A stretch of DNA of 64,000 nt from contig NZ_JACYHE010000017.1 of the NCBI RefSeq assembly GCF_021696945.1, positions 28,877 to 92,876 on the forward strand, in the 5' to 3' direction. The notes under the pieces are model-generated. The model searched no databases, was not told the DNA's origin, and saw only the letters and a program-made list of their open reading frames with translations. A program made the translations under genes and the position numbers. The first letter of the stretch is position 1, and each line of letters starts with the position of its first letter. The stretch comes from Streptomyces sp. JJ36. Its GTDB lineage: Bacteria > Actinomycetota > Actinomycetes > Streptomycetales > Streptomycetaceae. Positions 1 through 7,830 of this stretch are shown one piece after another.

Positions 1-127
1 GGTGCCCGCTGCGCTTGTTGGTCGCCAGCACCCCGAAGCCGCTCCCGCCGAGCAGGCCGGACAGTTCCTGCTCGGACAGCGTGCGCGGGCCGGGGCGCGG
101 CGGCCCTTCCTCGTCGTTCTTCGTCAT
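1..127 (-). CDS. PPOX-class (pyridoxamine 5'-phosphate oxidase-like) flavoprotein, N-terminal part only
   Basis: Only the first 42 codons lie in the window; the gene runs off the left edge. After a charged N-terminus it reads TLSEQELSGLLGGSGFGVL and then ATNKRSG. That is the usual opening of small PPOX-fold proteins, in which a helix is followed by the first barrel strand (the 'GVLAT...G.PH' strand). Family members bind FMN or F420 and reduce or sequester small molecules, but the cofactor cannot be told from this fragment. The ATG overlaps the TGA of the upstream tetR gene by 4 bases (ATGA), so the two are probably translated together. Confidence in the family is moderate because the sequence is so short. 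Confidence 0.55.
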   Translation of the reverse strand, partial: MTKNDEEGPPRPGPRTLSEQELSGLLGGSGFGVLATNKRSGH

Positions 128-756
128 GCCCGCCCCAACCTCCGGCGGGGGCCGTTCTGTTCCGCCGGGGCGCAGCCCGCGTGCTCCAGGGCCCGGAGGG
201 CGAGCGACCGTGCGGTGGCCGCGGGGTCGCCGGTGAGGTGCAGGCCGCCGAGCACGGTCGCGCCCTCGTGCAGCAGCAGCAGTTCGTCGGCCAGCCGGTC
301 CGGGGCGTCCGCCCCGGCCGCGGCGGACAGCTCCCGCAGATACCCGCGCAGCCAGCGCTTCTGGTCCTCGATGACGGCACGGGCCGGGTGGCCCGGGTCG
401 GGCAGTTCGGCGGCGGCGTTGACGAAGCCGCAGCCCCGCGGGTTCTCCCGCCGCATCCACGCGCCCAGGGCGTCGAAGGTTCCCGCAAGGCGCTCGGCCG
501 GCTCCGCCGCGCCCTCCTCCACCGTGGCCGTGAACCAGCGGCGCCAGCGCGCGTCCCGTTCCCGCAAGTACGCGGTGACCAGCGCCTCCTTGGAACCGAA
601 GCGGTCGTACAGGGTCTTCTTGGTGACGCCCGCCTCCCGGGCCACCAGGTCCACGCCGACCGCGGTGATGCCGCGCTCGTAGAACAGCCGTGAGGCCGCT
701 TCCAGGATCTTGCGCGCCCCGGGGGTGAGCGTCTGCGGGGTGGGTTCCTCCGCCAT
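124..756 (-). CDS. TetR/AcrR family transcriptional regulator
   Basis: A 210-aa protein. Residues 13-60 form the classic TetR helix-turn-helix (ARKILEAASRLFYERG, then VAREAGVTKKTLYDRFGSKEAL). The rest is an alpha-helical ligand-binding domain with conserved features such as NPRGCGFVNAAAEL. It is divergent from the EamA exporter gene at 853 and overlaps the start of a PPOX gene downstream by 4 bases. Two similar operator-like sequences sit in the 96-bp divergent intergenic region. From this layout it probably represses itself and the exporter and is released by an exported compound; the ligand cannot be inferred. Confidence 0.9.
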   Translation of the reverse strand: MAEEPTPQTLTPGARKILEAASRLFYERGITAVGVDLVAREAGVTKKTLYDRFGSKEALVTAYLRERDARWRRWFTATVEEGAAEPAERLAGTFDALGAWMRRENPRGCGFVNAAAELPDPGHPARAVIEDQKRWLRGYLRELSAAAGADAPDRLADELLLLHEGATVLGGLHLTGDPAATARSLALRALEHAGCAPAEQNGPRRRLGRA

Positions 757-779
757 CGCGCGGCCGCCTTCCGCTTGCA

Positions 780-836
780 GTAAACCGATCTGTCTAGTTC
801 ACTGTACGGCAGGTAGAAGTAAACAGACCGGTTTAC
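780..836. promoter_or_regulatory. Paired operator for the divergent TetR/EamA genes
   Basis: Positions 819-836 read GTAAAC-AGACCG-GTTTAC, an inverted repeat with perfect 6-bp arms. Positions 780-797 carry a second copy that matches the reverse complement of the first at about 15 of 18 positions (it begins GTAAACCGATCTGT). The downstream copy ends about 6 bp before the AGGAG ribosome-binding site of the exporter. The upstream copy sits just ahead of tetR. Two related palindromes in a TetR-divergent promoter fit binding of the TetR product and co-repression of both genes; this is inference. Confidence 0.65.
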
Positions 837-852
837 CTCCGTAGGAGTCCCC

Positions 853-1959
853 ATGTCCGCCCCGCGCGCCGTAACCGCCCTTCCCGCCGCTCCCCCGGGG
901 GTTCCTGCCGTCGTGACCTCGACCGGGCTGGTGGTGATGTGGAGCTCCGGCTTCGTCGGCGCCGAACTCGGCACCCGCGAGGCCGCGCCGGACACGCTGC
1001 TGATGTGGCGCTTCCTCGCCGCCGTGGCGCTCTTCGGCGGCCTCCGGCTGCTGCTGCGCCGGGGGCGGCGGCTGCCGCCGCGGGCCCTCGCCGAACAGGC
1101 CGTGATCGGGCTGCTCTCCCAGGGCGTCTACCTCGGCTCGATCGTCTGGGCGGTCGGTGCCGGGGTCCCCGCCGGCACCGCGGCACTGATCGCGGCGCTG
1201 CAACCGCTGGCGGCGGGGGCGCTCGCCGGCCGGCTGCTGGGCGAACCCGTGGGCCGCCGGCAGTGGGCCGGGCTCGCGACCGGACTGGCCGGCGTCGCCC
1301 TGGTGGTCCACGGCGACCTGGCTTCCTCCGCGGGGGCACCTGCCTGGGCGTACGTCCTCCCCTTCACGGGCATGGCGGGGCTGCTGGCCGCCAGCTTCGT
1401 CGAGCGCCGGGCCCGGCACCGGCCGGGTCTCACCGCGGCCCTGCCGGTGCACTGCCTGGTCAGCGCCGTCGCGTTCACCGCCGTCGCCGCCACGGGCGGC
1501 CGCGCGGCGCCCCCGGTGACCACCGGCTTCTGGCTCGCCGTCGCCTGGGTGGTGGTACTCTCCACGGCCGGCGGTTACGGCTTCTACTGGCTCAGCCTGC
1601 GCCGGTCCGGGGTCACCCGCACCAGTGCCCTGATGTATCTCACGCCGCCGACCACGGTCGTCTGGGCGTACGCCCTCTTCGGCGAGGCCCCCGGGCCCGT
1701 CGCCCTGGCCGGCATGGCGGTGAGCGTGGCCGGGGTCGTCGTGGCGGCCCGGCAGCGCCCCGGCACGGGTGCCGCCGTACGGACGCAGACGGCGGAACCG
1801 CACACCGGAGCCGTTCGTTACCCGGGGCATGACTGCAATGACCCCTGGCTCGAATCTCCCGCTGACCGCGGCACGGGTTGCGGTGGAGGTCACCGCGCCG
1901 GTGCGGCTGGACGTGTCGGGCCTCCTGATCGCCGCCGACGGCAAGGTCCGCTCCGATGA
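853..1959 (+). CDS. EamA/DMT-family membrane transporter
   Basis: A 368-aa protein with about ten hydrophobic segments in two EamA-type halves. The opening LVVMWSSGFVGAELGTREA and the segment ALMYLTPPTTVVWAYALFGE are typical of drug/metabolite transporters that export small molecules across the inner membrane. An AGGAGT ribosome-binding site precedes the ATG. The last membrane segment ends near residue 305. The remaining 60 or so residues are Arg/Gly-rich and have no transporter character. The final 131 bp of this frame overlap the start of the terD-like gene on the same strand, so the natural stop codon may have been lost by frameshift. Regulation is probably by the divergent TetR gene. Confidence 0.85.
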   Translation: MSAPRAVTALPAAPPGVPAVVTSTGLVVMWSSGFVGAELGTREAAPDTLLMWRFLAAVALFGGLRLLLRRGRRLPPRALAEQAVIGLLSQGVYLGSIVWAVGAGVPAGTAALIAALQPLAAGALAGRLLGEPVGRRQWAGLATGLAGVALVVHGDLASSAGAPAWAYVLPFTGMAGLLAASFVERRARHRPGLTAALPVHCLVSAVAFTAVAATGGRAAPPVTTGFWLAVAWVVVLSTAGGYGFYWLSLRRSGVTRTSALMYLTPPTTVVWAYALFGEAPGPVALAGMAVSVAGVVVAARQRPGTGAAVRTQTAEPHTGAVRYPGHDCNDPWLESPADRGTGCGGGHRAGAAGRVGPPDRRRRQGPLR

Positions 1960-3145
1960 GGACTTCGTCTTCTACAACCAGCCCGGCGCACCGGGCGTGA
2001 CGCACAGCGGCGGCGCGGCGGACGCCATCACCGTGGACACCGCGGCCGTCCCCGCGGACGTCGAGAAGGTCGTGGTGACCGCCAGCCTGGACGACCCGGG
2101 CGCCACCTTCGCGGGCACCGAGCCGACGGCCACCGTCCGCGACGCGGAGTCCCAGGAGGTCATCGCCACCTTCACCCCGTCGCAGCTCGGTCCGGAGACC
2201 GCGCTGATCGTCGCCGAGGTGTACCGGCGGAACGGCGCGTGGAAGGTGCGCGCGGTCGGCCAGGGGTACGCCGACGGGCTGGCCGGCATCGCCACGGACT
2301 TCGGCGTGTCGATCGACGACCCGGGCCCGCAGCAGCAGTCGCCCCCCACCCCGCAGGCACCGGCTCCCCCACCCGCGCCGCCGACGCCGTCCGCCCCGCA
2401 GGCACCGTCCGCGCCCGAGGCGCCCCCGGCCCCGCAGGCACCGTCCGCCCCGCAGCCGCCTCCGGCCCCGCAGGCCCCCTCGATGCCCGGTCCGCCGGTA
2501 CCCCCGGCCCCGCAGGCTCCGTCGGCGCCGCAGGCGCCCGCCGCGCCGGCCCCGGGCTCCACCGGCGGCAAGATCAACCTGGACAAGGGCCGGGTCAGCC
2601 TTCAGAAGAACCAGACAGTCTCGCTGGTCAAGGGCGGCCGCCCGGTGCTCACCTCGGTCCGGATGGGGCTGGGCTGGGAGCCCGCCTTCCGCGGCAAGGA
2701 CATCGACCTCGACGCCTCGGTCATCGCCTACGACGCCCGGCGCAAGAAGATCGACGCCTGCTACTTCGGCAAGCTGACCATTCTGAACGGCGTCATCCAG
2801 CACTCCGGGGACAACCTCACCGGCGAGGGCGCGGGCGACGACGAGGCCATCACGGTGCATCTGGGCGGCCTGCCGCCCGAGGTCACCGGGCTGGTCTTCA
2901 CGGTGAACTCCTTCTCCGGGCAGAAGTTCTCCGACGTCGCCAAGGCGTACTGCCGGCTGCTCGACGCCACCACCGGCGAGGAGCTGGTCCGCTTCGACCT
3001 CACCGGCGCCGAGCCGCGCACCGGCGTGATGATGGCCAAGCTGATCCGGCAGTACTCCGGCGAGTGGGAGATGACCGCCCTGGGCGAGTACGTCGATTCG
3101 CGCACCGTCCGCGGCATGGTCAAGCCGGCCGGCGCCGCGCTCTGA
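1829..3145 (+). CDS. TerD-family protein with two TerD domains joined by a Pro/Ala linker
   Basis: A 438-aa protein. The first TerD domain (about residues 1-165) has the family opening MTPGSNLPLTAARVAVEV and the segment RSDEDFVFYNQP, and includes PSQLGPETALIVAEVYRR. Residues about 168-245 form a Pro/Ala-rich linker. A second, variant TerD domain follows (VSLVKGGRPVLTSVRMGLGW, FSDVAKAYCRLLD). TerD proteins are calcium-binding cytoplasmic or membrane-associated stress proteins linked to tellurite resistance and, in Streptomyces, to development. I placed the start at ATG 1829, with 1838 as an alternative. The same frame opens earlier at 1769, but that extension lacks family character. The start lies inside the 3' end of the exporter frame. 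Confidence 0.88.
   Translation: MTAMTPGSNLPLTAARVAVEVTAPVRLDVSGLLIAADGKVRSDEDFVFYNQPGAPGVTHSGGAADAITVDTAAVPADVEKVVVTASLDDPGATFAGTEPTATVRDAESQEVIATFTPSQLGPETALIVAEVYRRNGAWKVRAVGQGYADGLAGIATDFGVSIDDPGPQQQSPPTPQAPAPPPAPPTPSAPQAPSAPEAPPAPQAPSAPQPPPAPQAPSMPGPPVPPAPQAPSAPQAPAAPAPGSTGGKINLDKGRVSLQKNQTVSLVKGGRPVLTSVRMGLGWEPAFRGKDIDLDASVIAYDARRKKIDACYFGKLTILNGVIQHSGDNLTGEGAGDDEAITVHLGGLPPEVTGLVFTVNSFSGQKFSDVAKAYCRLLDATTGEELVRFDLTGAEPRTGVMMAKLIRQYSGEWEMTALGEYVDSRTVRGMVKPAGAAL
2341..2560 (+). repeat. Pro/Ala-rich coding repeat in the TerD linker
   Basis: This stretch encodes irregular repeats of APQAPSAP and PPAPQAP units, with CCGCAGGC-type DNA words recurring many times. It makes a stiff, extended linker between the two TerD domains. 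Such a tract can expand or contract by slippage, so the linker length may vary between strains. Confidence 0.8.
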
Positions 3146-3147
3146 CC

Positions 3148-3196
3148 GGCCGGGCGGGGCGGGAAGCGTTGCCGCTGCTCCCCGGCCCGCCCGGCC
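3148..3196. terminator. Possible terminator between convergent terD and phoX genes
   Basis: An 11-bp perfect inverted repeat (GGCCGGGCGGG with CCCGCCCGGCC) flanks a 27-base loop in the 80-bp gap between two convergent genes. No T-run follows, as is usual in this GC-rich DNA. The long loop makes the call only moderate. Confidence 0.4.
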
Positions 3197-3225
3197 CCGG
3201 GACCGTACCGGACGCGGCGCGGCCT

Positions 3226-4701
3226 TCAGCGGTGGCGCGGGTGCCGCCGCCAGGGCCCGGTGATCGCGAGCAGCAGGCCCGGCGTCTGGATGTTGGCGAA
3301 GAGGGTGTCGCCGTCCGGGGAGAAGCAGACCCCGGCGAACTCGCTGTACTCCGGCTCCTCCGCGGTCCCCACGTTGAGCTCGTTCCGCGCCAGCGGGTAG
3401 GTCTCGCCCCGCTCCGTTGCGCCGAAGAGGTGCTGCTGCCCCTCGCCGTCCTCGGCCAGGATCAGCCCGCCGTACGGGGAGACGGTGATGTTGTCGGGCC
3501 CGTCCAGGGTGCCGGGCGTATCCGGGTCGGTGTTCACCCCCAGCAGCACCTTGAGCGTGACGGTGCGGCGCCGCGGGTCGTAGAACCAGACCTGCCCGTC
3601 GTGCGGGGTGCCCGGGGAGTCGTCCTCCCGGGCGTAGGAGGAGACGAAGTAGGCGCCGCCATCGCCCCACCACATGCCCTCGAGCTTGCGGGCCCGGGTG
3701 ACCTCGTGGTCCCGGAACTGCTTGCGGACCGGCGTCGCGCGGGCGTCGCGGTCCCGTACGTCCACCCAGTCCACGCCGTACACCACGCCGGTGCGGGTGG
3801 CGTGCGACAGGTCGGTGACGAACCGGCCGCCGGAGTCGAAGCACTTCATGGCCTGGAGCACGCCGGCGTCGTCGGCGAGACCGCGCAGCCGGCCGCGGCC
3901 GCCGCGGAAGCCGGGCGGGGGCGTCCAGCGGTAGAAGAGGCCGTTCGGGCCGGAGTCGTCCTCGGTCAGGTAGAAGTGGCCCCGCCGGGTGTCCACCACG
4001 ACGGCCTCGTGGTCGAAGCGGCCCAGGGCCTTCACCGGGCGCGGGTCGAGATTGGCGCGGCGGTCGTGCGGGTCGACCTCGAAGACATAGCCGTGGTCCT
4101 TGGTCATGCCGTTCTCGCCGGCCCGGTCGGTGTTCTCCTCGCAGGTCAGCCAGGTGCCCCACGGGGTGCTGCCGCCCGCGCAGTTGGTGGAGGTGCCGGC
4201 GATGCCGACCCACTCGGCGACGTGGTCGCCGTGCCGGGAGACCTCGACGACGGTGCAGCCGCCGGCCGCCCCCGGGTCGTAGACCAGGCCCTCGGCCAGC
4301 GGCACGGGGTGCTCCCAGCGGTCGCGGGGGCCCTTCAGCTCGTGGTTGTTCACCAGCAGGGTGGTGCCGCGCGGGCCGCGGAAGGCGGCGGTGCCGTCGT
4401 GGTGGGACGGGGTGGTCTCGCCGGATTCGAGCGTGGTCCTGCCGGAGTGCGTGAGGACCCGGTACGCGAAGCCCTCCGGAAGCGCCAGGATGCCGTCCGG
4501 GTCCGGCAGCAGGGGGCCGTAGCCGAGCTCCGGGCGGTGCGGCCCGCGGTCGTCCCGGTCCCGGGGCCCGTGGTCCCGGGGGTGGCCGCCGCTGCCCAGC
4601 GCGCCCGGTGCGCTGGCCAGCACTCCCACGCTGCCGGCGAGGGCGACCCCGGCCCCGGCGGTGGCGGAACGCTTCGCGAAGTGTCTCCGGCTGATCGGCA
4701 T
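3226..4701 (-). CDS. PhoX-family (DUF839) alkaline phosphatase, Tat-exported
   Basis: A 491-aa protein starting with a twin-arginine signal (MPISRRHFAKRS followed by a hydrophobic Ala/Gly/Val stretch), so it is exported folded through the Tat system. The mature part shows PhoX-type segments: LPEGFAYRVLTHSG, LLVNNHELKG, GTSTNCAGGSTPWGTWLTCEE, KLEGMWWGDGGAYFVSSY and FAGVCFSPDGDTLFANIQTPG. PhoX enzymes are calcium- and iron-dependent phosphomonoesterases that release phosphate outside the cell. The open frame extends 55 codons further upstream, but the start at 4701 is preceded by GGAGAG and gives the Tat motif at the very N-terminus. A possible PHO box lies about 50 bp upstream. Confidence 0.87.
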   Translation of the reverse strand: MPISRRHFAKRSATAGAGVALAGSVGVLASAPGALGSGGHPRDHGPRDRDDRGPHRPELGYGPLLPDPDGILALPEGFAYRVLTHSGRTTLESGETTPSHHDGTAAFRGPRGTTLLVNNHELKGPRDRWEHPVPLAEGLVYDPGAAGGCTVVEVSRHGDHVAEWVGIAGTSTNCAGGSTPWGTWLTCEENTDRAGENGMTKDHGYVFEVDPHDRRANLDPRPVKALGRFDHEAVVVDTRRGHFYLTEDDSGPNGLFYRWTPPPGFRGGRGRLRGLADDAGVLQAMKCFDSGGRFVTDLSHATRTGVVYGVDWVDVRDRDARATPVRKQFRDHEVTRARKLEGMWWGDGGAYFVSSYAREDDSPGTPHDGQVWFYDPRRRTVTLKVLLGVNTDPDTPGTLDGPDNITVSPYGGLILAEDGEGQQHLFGATERGETYPLARNELNVGTAEEPEYSEFAGVCFSPDGDTLFANIQTPGLLLAITGPWRRHPRHR

Positions 4702-4753
4702 CGTCTCTCCGGCCTCTCGTGCGGACCAACTGTGGCGCGCACAGGCTCCCGCC

Positions 4754-4786
4754 CGCCGGCGAACTCCGCCTGAACTCCGCACGACG
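4754..4786 (-). promoter_or_regulatory. Putative PHO box (PhoP binding site) upstream of phoX
   Basis: Read on the minus strand, three adjacent 11-bp units occur: CGTCGTGCGGA, GTTCAGGCGGA and GTTCGCCGGCG. Streptomyces PhoP binds 11-bp direct repeats starting with GTTCA(C), and the middle unit fits the conserved half best. The position, about 52 bp before the phosphatase ATG, is suitable for activation under phosphate limitation. The match is partial, so the call is provisional. Confidence 0.45.
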
Positions 4787-5061
4787 GGCGCGGGGCGGAA
4801 GCCGCAGCCCGGCGGCCCGGACGTGCCGCGGCCCGGGGCCGGAGACCTCCGCCTCCGGACCGTCACCAGGACGGGCGTGGGACCTGTCCAGGGACCTTCG
4901 GGGATCAGCCCGCGGCGTCAGGGCCCCCGGCCGAAGGCTCTGGGGGAGCGTGCGCGCGCAAGGCGGAGGGTCGTTCTCGTACGGGGCGTACCGGGACGAT
5001 GCGACAACGCGGCGCGCGGCGTGCCAGGCGTCGCGGGCCCGGGAAGGTCCGCCGGCAGACC
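4787..5061. other. Intergenic region with no recognised gene
   Basis: This is the distal part of the 360-bp gap between phoX and the next gene. Frames open here in several directions but have no family character and no convincing ribosome-binding site. I see no RNA gene or clear hairpin. Confidence 0.5.
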
Positions 5062-6591
5062 CTAGCGGGAGCGTGCCCGGAACGCCGCCTTGCGGGCCTC
5101 CTTTGCCGTCCCGCGGTCCGGGTGGATCCGCCCCATCGCCTCCAGCACGTCCCCGGTCGCCGGGTGGTCGACCTGCCACGCCTTGTCGAAGAACCCGGTG
5201 TGCTGGTCGACCAGTCCCTGGATCAGCTCCCGCAGCTCCTCCGGCTCGCCGGCGGTCGAGAGCTGCGCGGCGAGGGTGTCGACGGTGAGCCAGAAGACCA
5301 TCTGCTCGTCGGGCTGCGGCACGTCCCGTGCGCCGCGCTCGGCGAGCCAGACCCGGGCGAGTCCGCCGAGCTCCCGGTCGTCGAGCACCTCGCGCAGCGC
5401 CGGCTCCGCCGGGTCGCCTGCCAGGGAGAGGGCCTGCTGGCAGGCGAGGCGGCGAGCGGGCGCACCGGCGTCCCGGCCGCGGGCGGCGCCCAGCAGCTCC
5501 CGGGCGGCCTCCGGCACCGTACGGGCGGCCAGCCACCCCTCGACCTCCACCCGGGCGCTCTCCTCCGGGAAGCCGGGCAGCGCCGCGAGCAGCGCCGCGG
5601 CGCTCGCCTCGGCGAGGTCGCCGACGAGCGGCGCCTCGACGCCGGATTCCCGCATCCGCTCCCGCACGCCGTACAGCCCGAGCGGGGTGAGCCGGACCAT
5701 GCCGTAACGGGCGACGTCCTCGTCCGGGTCCTCCGGCTGCTCGGGCAGCTCCCCCTCGGACTCCTCGGTGAGCTCCTCGTCGACGGGCCGGTAGGTGACC
5801 AGCCCGGTGGGCTCCAGCAGCCGGAACTGGTCGTCCAGGCGCATCATCGCGGCGGAGACCTCCTCCAGTGCCTCGTCGGTCGGCTCCTCCATGTCGTCGG
5901 GGACGATCATCGAGGCGGCGAGCACCGGCAGCGGCACCATGGCGCCGGCCGAGACCGCGGGGTCGGTGGCGGTCAGGAGGTAGAGGTTCACCAGGGCGCT
6001 GTCGAGGAAGCCGGCCTCCTCCTCCGGGTCCCAGTCGAGGGCGTCGAGATCGAGGGATTCCGGGTCGATCTGCCCGTTCTCGTCCACCTCGGGCTCGAGG
6101 TCGCCGAGCAGGTCCTCCAGGGCGGGGGTGGAGGCGTCGGCGAGGACGGTCTCCAGGCCGTTGAGCCACACGTCGAGGGCGTCCTCCGGGGCGCCCTCGG
6201 CAAACCGCTCCAGCTCCTCGCCGGCGGTGGCGGTGCCGGCTTCGTCGTCACCGTCCCCGTCGAGGGCGTCCTCCCAGGCGGGGCCGTCCGCCTCCGCGGC
6301 GTCGGCGTCCTCCTCGATCTCCACCATCCCGGTGTCGACGGCCAGCGTCCAGGCGTCGACGGCGAGGGCGGGGCCCTGGTCGTCCCCGTCCAGGCCGATC
6401 CGCCCGGTGGCCTCCTTGATCTGGCCGGCCAGGAGTTCGCCACCGGCGCCCACCCGCAGGCCGGTCTCGCCGGCCCAGCGGGCGAGCCGGACCGCGTGGG
6501 CGAAGAGCGGCGCGCTGCGCGCGTCGGCCGCCAGCTCCGCCGCGGCGGACAACCGTACGGGGGGCAGAGTGGGCCGGTCGTCACCGTGCAT
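5062..6591 (-). CDS. Conserved actinobacterial protein of unknown function, strongly acidic
   Basis: A 509-aa protein starting MHGDDRPTLPPVRLSAAAEL behind a GAGGAG ribosome-binding site. The frame continues 41 codons upstream, but that part is not protein-like. Residues about 95-180 are very rich in Asp and Glu. The middle (LNLYLLTATDPAVS-type, then DVARYGMVRLTPLGLYGVRERM) resembles a winged-helix-like module found in large Streptomyces hypothetical proteins. The C-terminal half carries repeated Ala/Leu/Glu helices that look like HEAT-type solenoid units. There is no signal peptide or membrane segment, so it is probably cytoplasmic. I cannot assign a function. It stands alone, with no close operon partner. 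Confidence 0.75.
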   Translation of the reverse strand: MHGDDRPTLPPVRLSAAAELAADARSAPLFAHAVRLARWAGETGLRVGAGGELLAGQIKEATGRIGLDGDDQGPALAVDAWTLAVDTGMVEIEEDADAAEADGPAWEDALDGDGDDEAGTATAGEELERFAEGAPEDALDVWLNGLETVLADASTPALEDLLGDLEPEVDENGQIDPESLDLDALDWDPEEEAGFLDSALVNLYLLTATDPAVSAGAMVPLPVLAASMIVPDDMEEPTDEALEEVSAAMMRLDDQFRLLEPTGLVTYRPVDEELTEESEGELPEQPEDPDEDVARYGMVRLTPLGLYGVRERMRESGVEAPLVGDLAEASAAALLAALPGFPEESARVEVEGWLAARTVPEAARELLGAARGRDAGAPARRLACQQALSLAGDPAEPALREVLDDRELGGLARVWLAERGARDVPQPDEQMVFWLTVDTLAAQLSTAGEPEELRELIQGLVDQHTGFFDKAWQVDHPATGDVLEAMGRIHPDRGTAKEARKAAFRARSR

Positions 6592-6729
6592 GGTGGGCGA
6601 CTCCTCAAGGAGCTGGGGCAAGGCAGGACCAGCGTAGAGGACCCGGGACACGGATGACGCATTGCCGGCCCCCCGCCGGGAGGCGGCACAAGCGCCGTGC
6701 GCGCCCCGGCGCACGCTCCGGGCGCGCGC

Positions 6730-7830
6730 TCACTCGGTGCGCTCAGCCGGGAGCTCCGTCAGCAGGGCGTGGGCCACGGGCACCAGCGAGGTGCGCGCGG
6801 CGAACCGCCGGGTGGCCAGGCCGACCACGGCGGTCCCGGTGGCGGGCCGGTACCCCAGGAACGCCTCCTGCCCGGGGGTGGCCCCGGCATGGAAGCAGAC
6901 CGGTCCGTACGGGCTCGGCTGCCGGAACCAGGTGAGGGTGTGCAGGTGACGGTGACCGGCGCCCCGGCGCAGCACGGGGCGCTGGACTTCCGCGAGGGCG
7001 CCGGAGAGGCGGCCGGCCGCCGGTCCGTCGCCGGGCCGCACATGGGCCTCCAGGAAGGCCAGCAGGTCGTCCGGGGTGGCCCGGACGGCGCCCGCGGGGG
7101 TGAACCCGGCCAGCTCGGCGGGCGGGAGCGGGGTACGCCCGTCCGCGGCGTGCCCGGTGGCGTCCCGGTCCGGCCCGGCGGCGCACAGCGCGGTGCCGGC
7201 CAGGCCGAGCGGGTGCAGCACACGACGCGTCAGCAGCTCGCCGTAGGGGGAGCCCACGGTGTGGGCCAGGGCGTGGCCGAGGACGGAGACCGCGAAGTTG
7301 GAGTAGTGCCAGCGGGTGCCGGGGGCGCGCCGCGGGCGGGTCCGCCGGTAGGCGTCGAGCAGCCGTCGGCGGCCGTAGCCCGCGTAGGGGTTGACCCGCC
7401 AGCGGGGCAACGCGTGCGGGTAGAAGTCCCGCGGCAGCCGGGGCAGGCCCGAGGTGTGGGTGAGGGCGTGCAGCAGGGTGACCGGGTGTGCGGGGTCCCC
7501 GGCACGCGCCCGTACGGCCGCGGGCAGCCGGGTGTCCAGCGGATCTCCGGCGGCGAGCAGCCCGTCGTCCGCGAGGGCGGCGAAGAGGAGGCCGGTGAAG
7601 GTCTTGGTCGCCGAGCCGATCTCGTACCGCAGCGCGCGCCGGTCGCCGGGCGGGTACGGGCGGGTGCCGCCCGCGACCAGGGTGCGGCGGCCGCGGTGGG
7701 AGACGGCGAAGACCACGTCCGGGGCGGGGACCGCGGCCACCGCCTCGCGCAGCCGGGCCGCGGTGAGCGTGCCCGCGGCGGCATGCGCGGCCGGGGCCGG
7801 CGGGTGGTGGGCCTGGGCCGGGCGGCTCAT
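6730..7830 (-). CDS. Serine hydrolase of the beta-lactamase/DD-peptidase family
   Basis: A 366-aa protein with all three active-site motifs of class C beta-lactamase-like enzymes: Ser73-x-x-Lys76 (GSATK), Tyr176-Ser-Asn178 (HYSNF) and His314-Ala-Gly316. It also has the family segment TLLHALTHTSGLP. No signal peptide or membrane segment is visible, which is unusual for a cell-wall DD-peptidase and suggests a cytoplasmic substrate. Related folds include esterases, D-amino-acid peptidases and peptide cyclases. It is the last gene of a five-gene operon and its ATG overlaps the preceding TGA by 4 bases. In that setting it might process the 62-aa peptide encoded first; this is inference. Confidence 0.88.
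   Translation of the reverse strand: MSRPAQAHHPPAPAAHAAAGTLTAARLREAVAAVPAPDVVFAVSHRGRRTLVAGGTRPYPPGDRRALRYEIGSATKTFTGLLFAALADDGLLAAGDPLDTRLPAAVRARAGDPAHPVTLLHALTHTSGLPRLPRDFYPHALPRWRVNPYAGYGRRRLLDAYRRTRPRRAPGTRWHYSNFAVSVLGHALAHTVGSPYGELLTRRVLHPLGLAGTALCAAGPDRDATGHAADGRTPLPPAELAGFTPAGAVRATPDDLLAFLEAHVRPGDGPAAGRLSGALAEVQRPVLRRGAGHRHLHTLTWFRQPSPYGPVCFHAGATPGQEAFLGYRPATGTAVVGLATRRFAARTSLVPVAHALLTELPAERTE

Noticed and set aside
2341..2560. Short repeats that might suggest a CRISPR array
   Set aside because: The repeats have no constant spacers and are an in-frame Pro/Ala linker of the TerD protein.
1640..6169. 1509-codon open frame on the minus strand
   Set aside because: It crosses several well-supported genes on both strands, is Arg/Pro/Gly-rich throughout, and has no family character. 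It is a GC-bias shadow.
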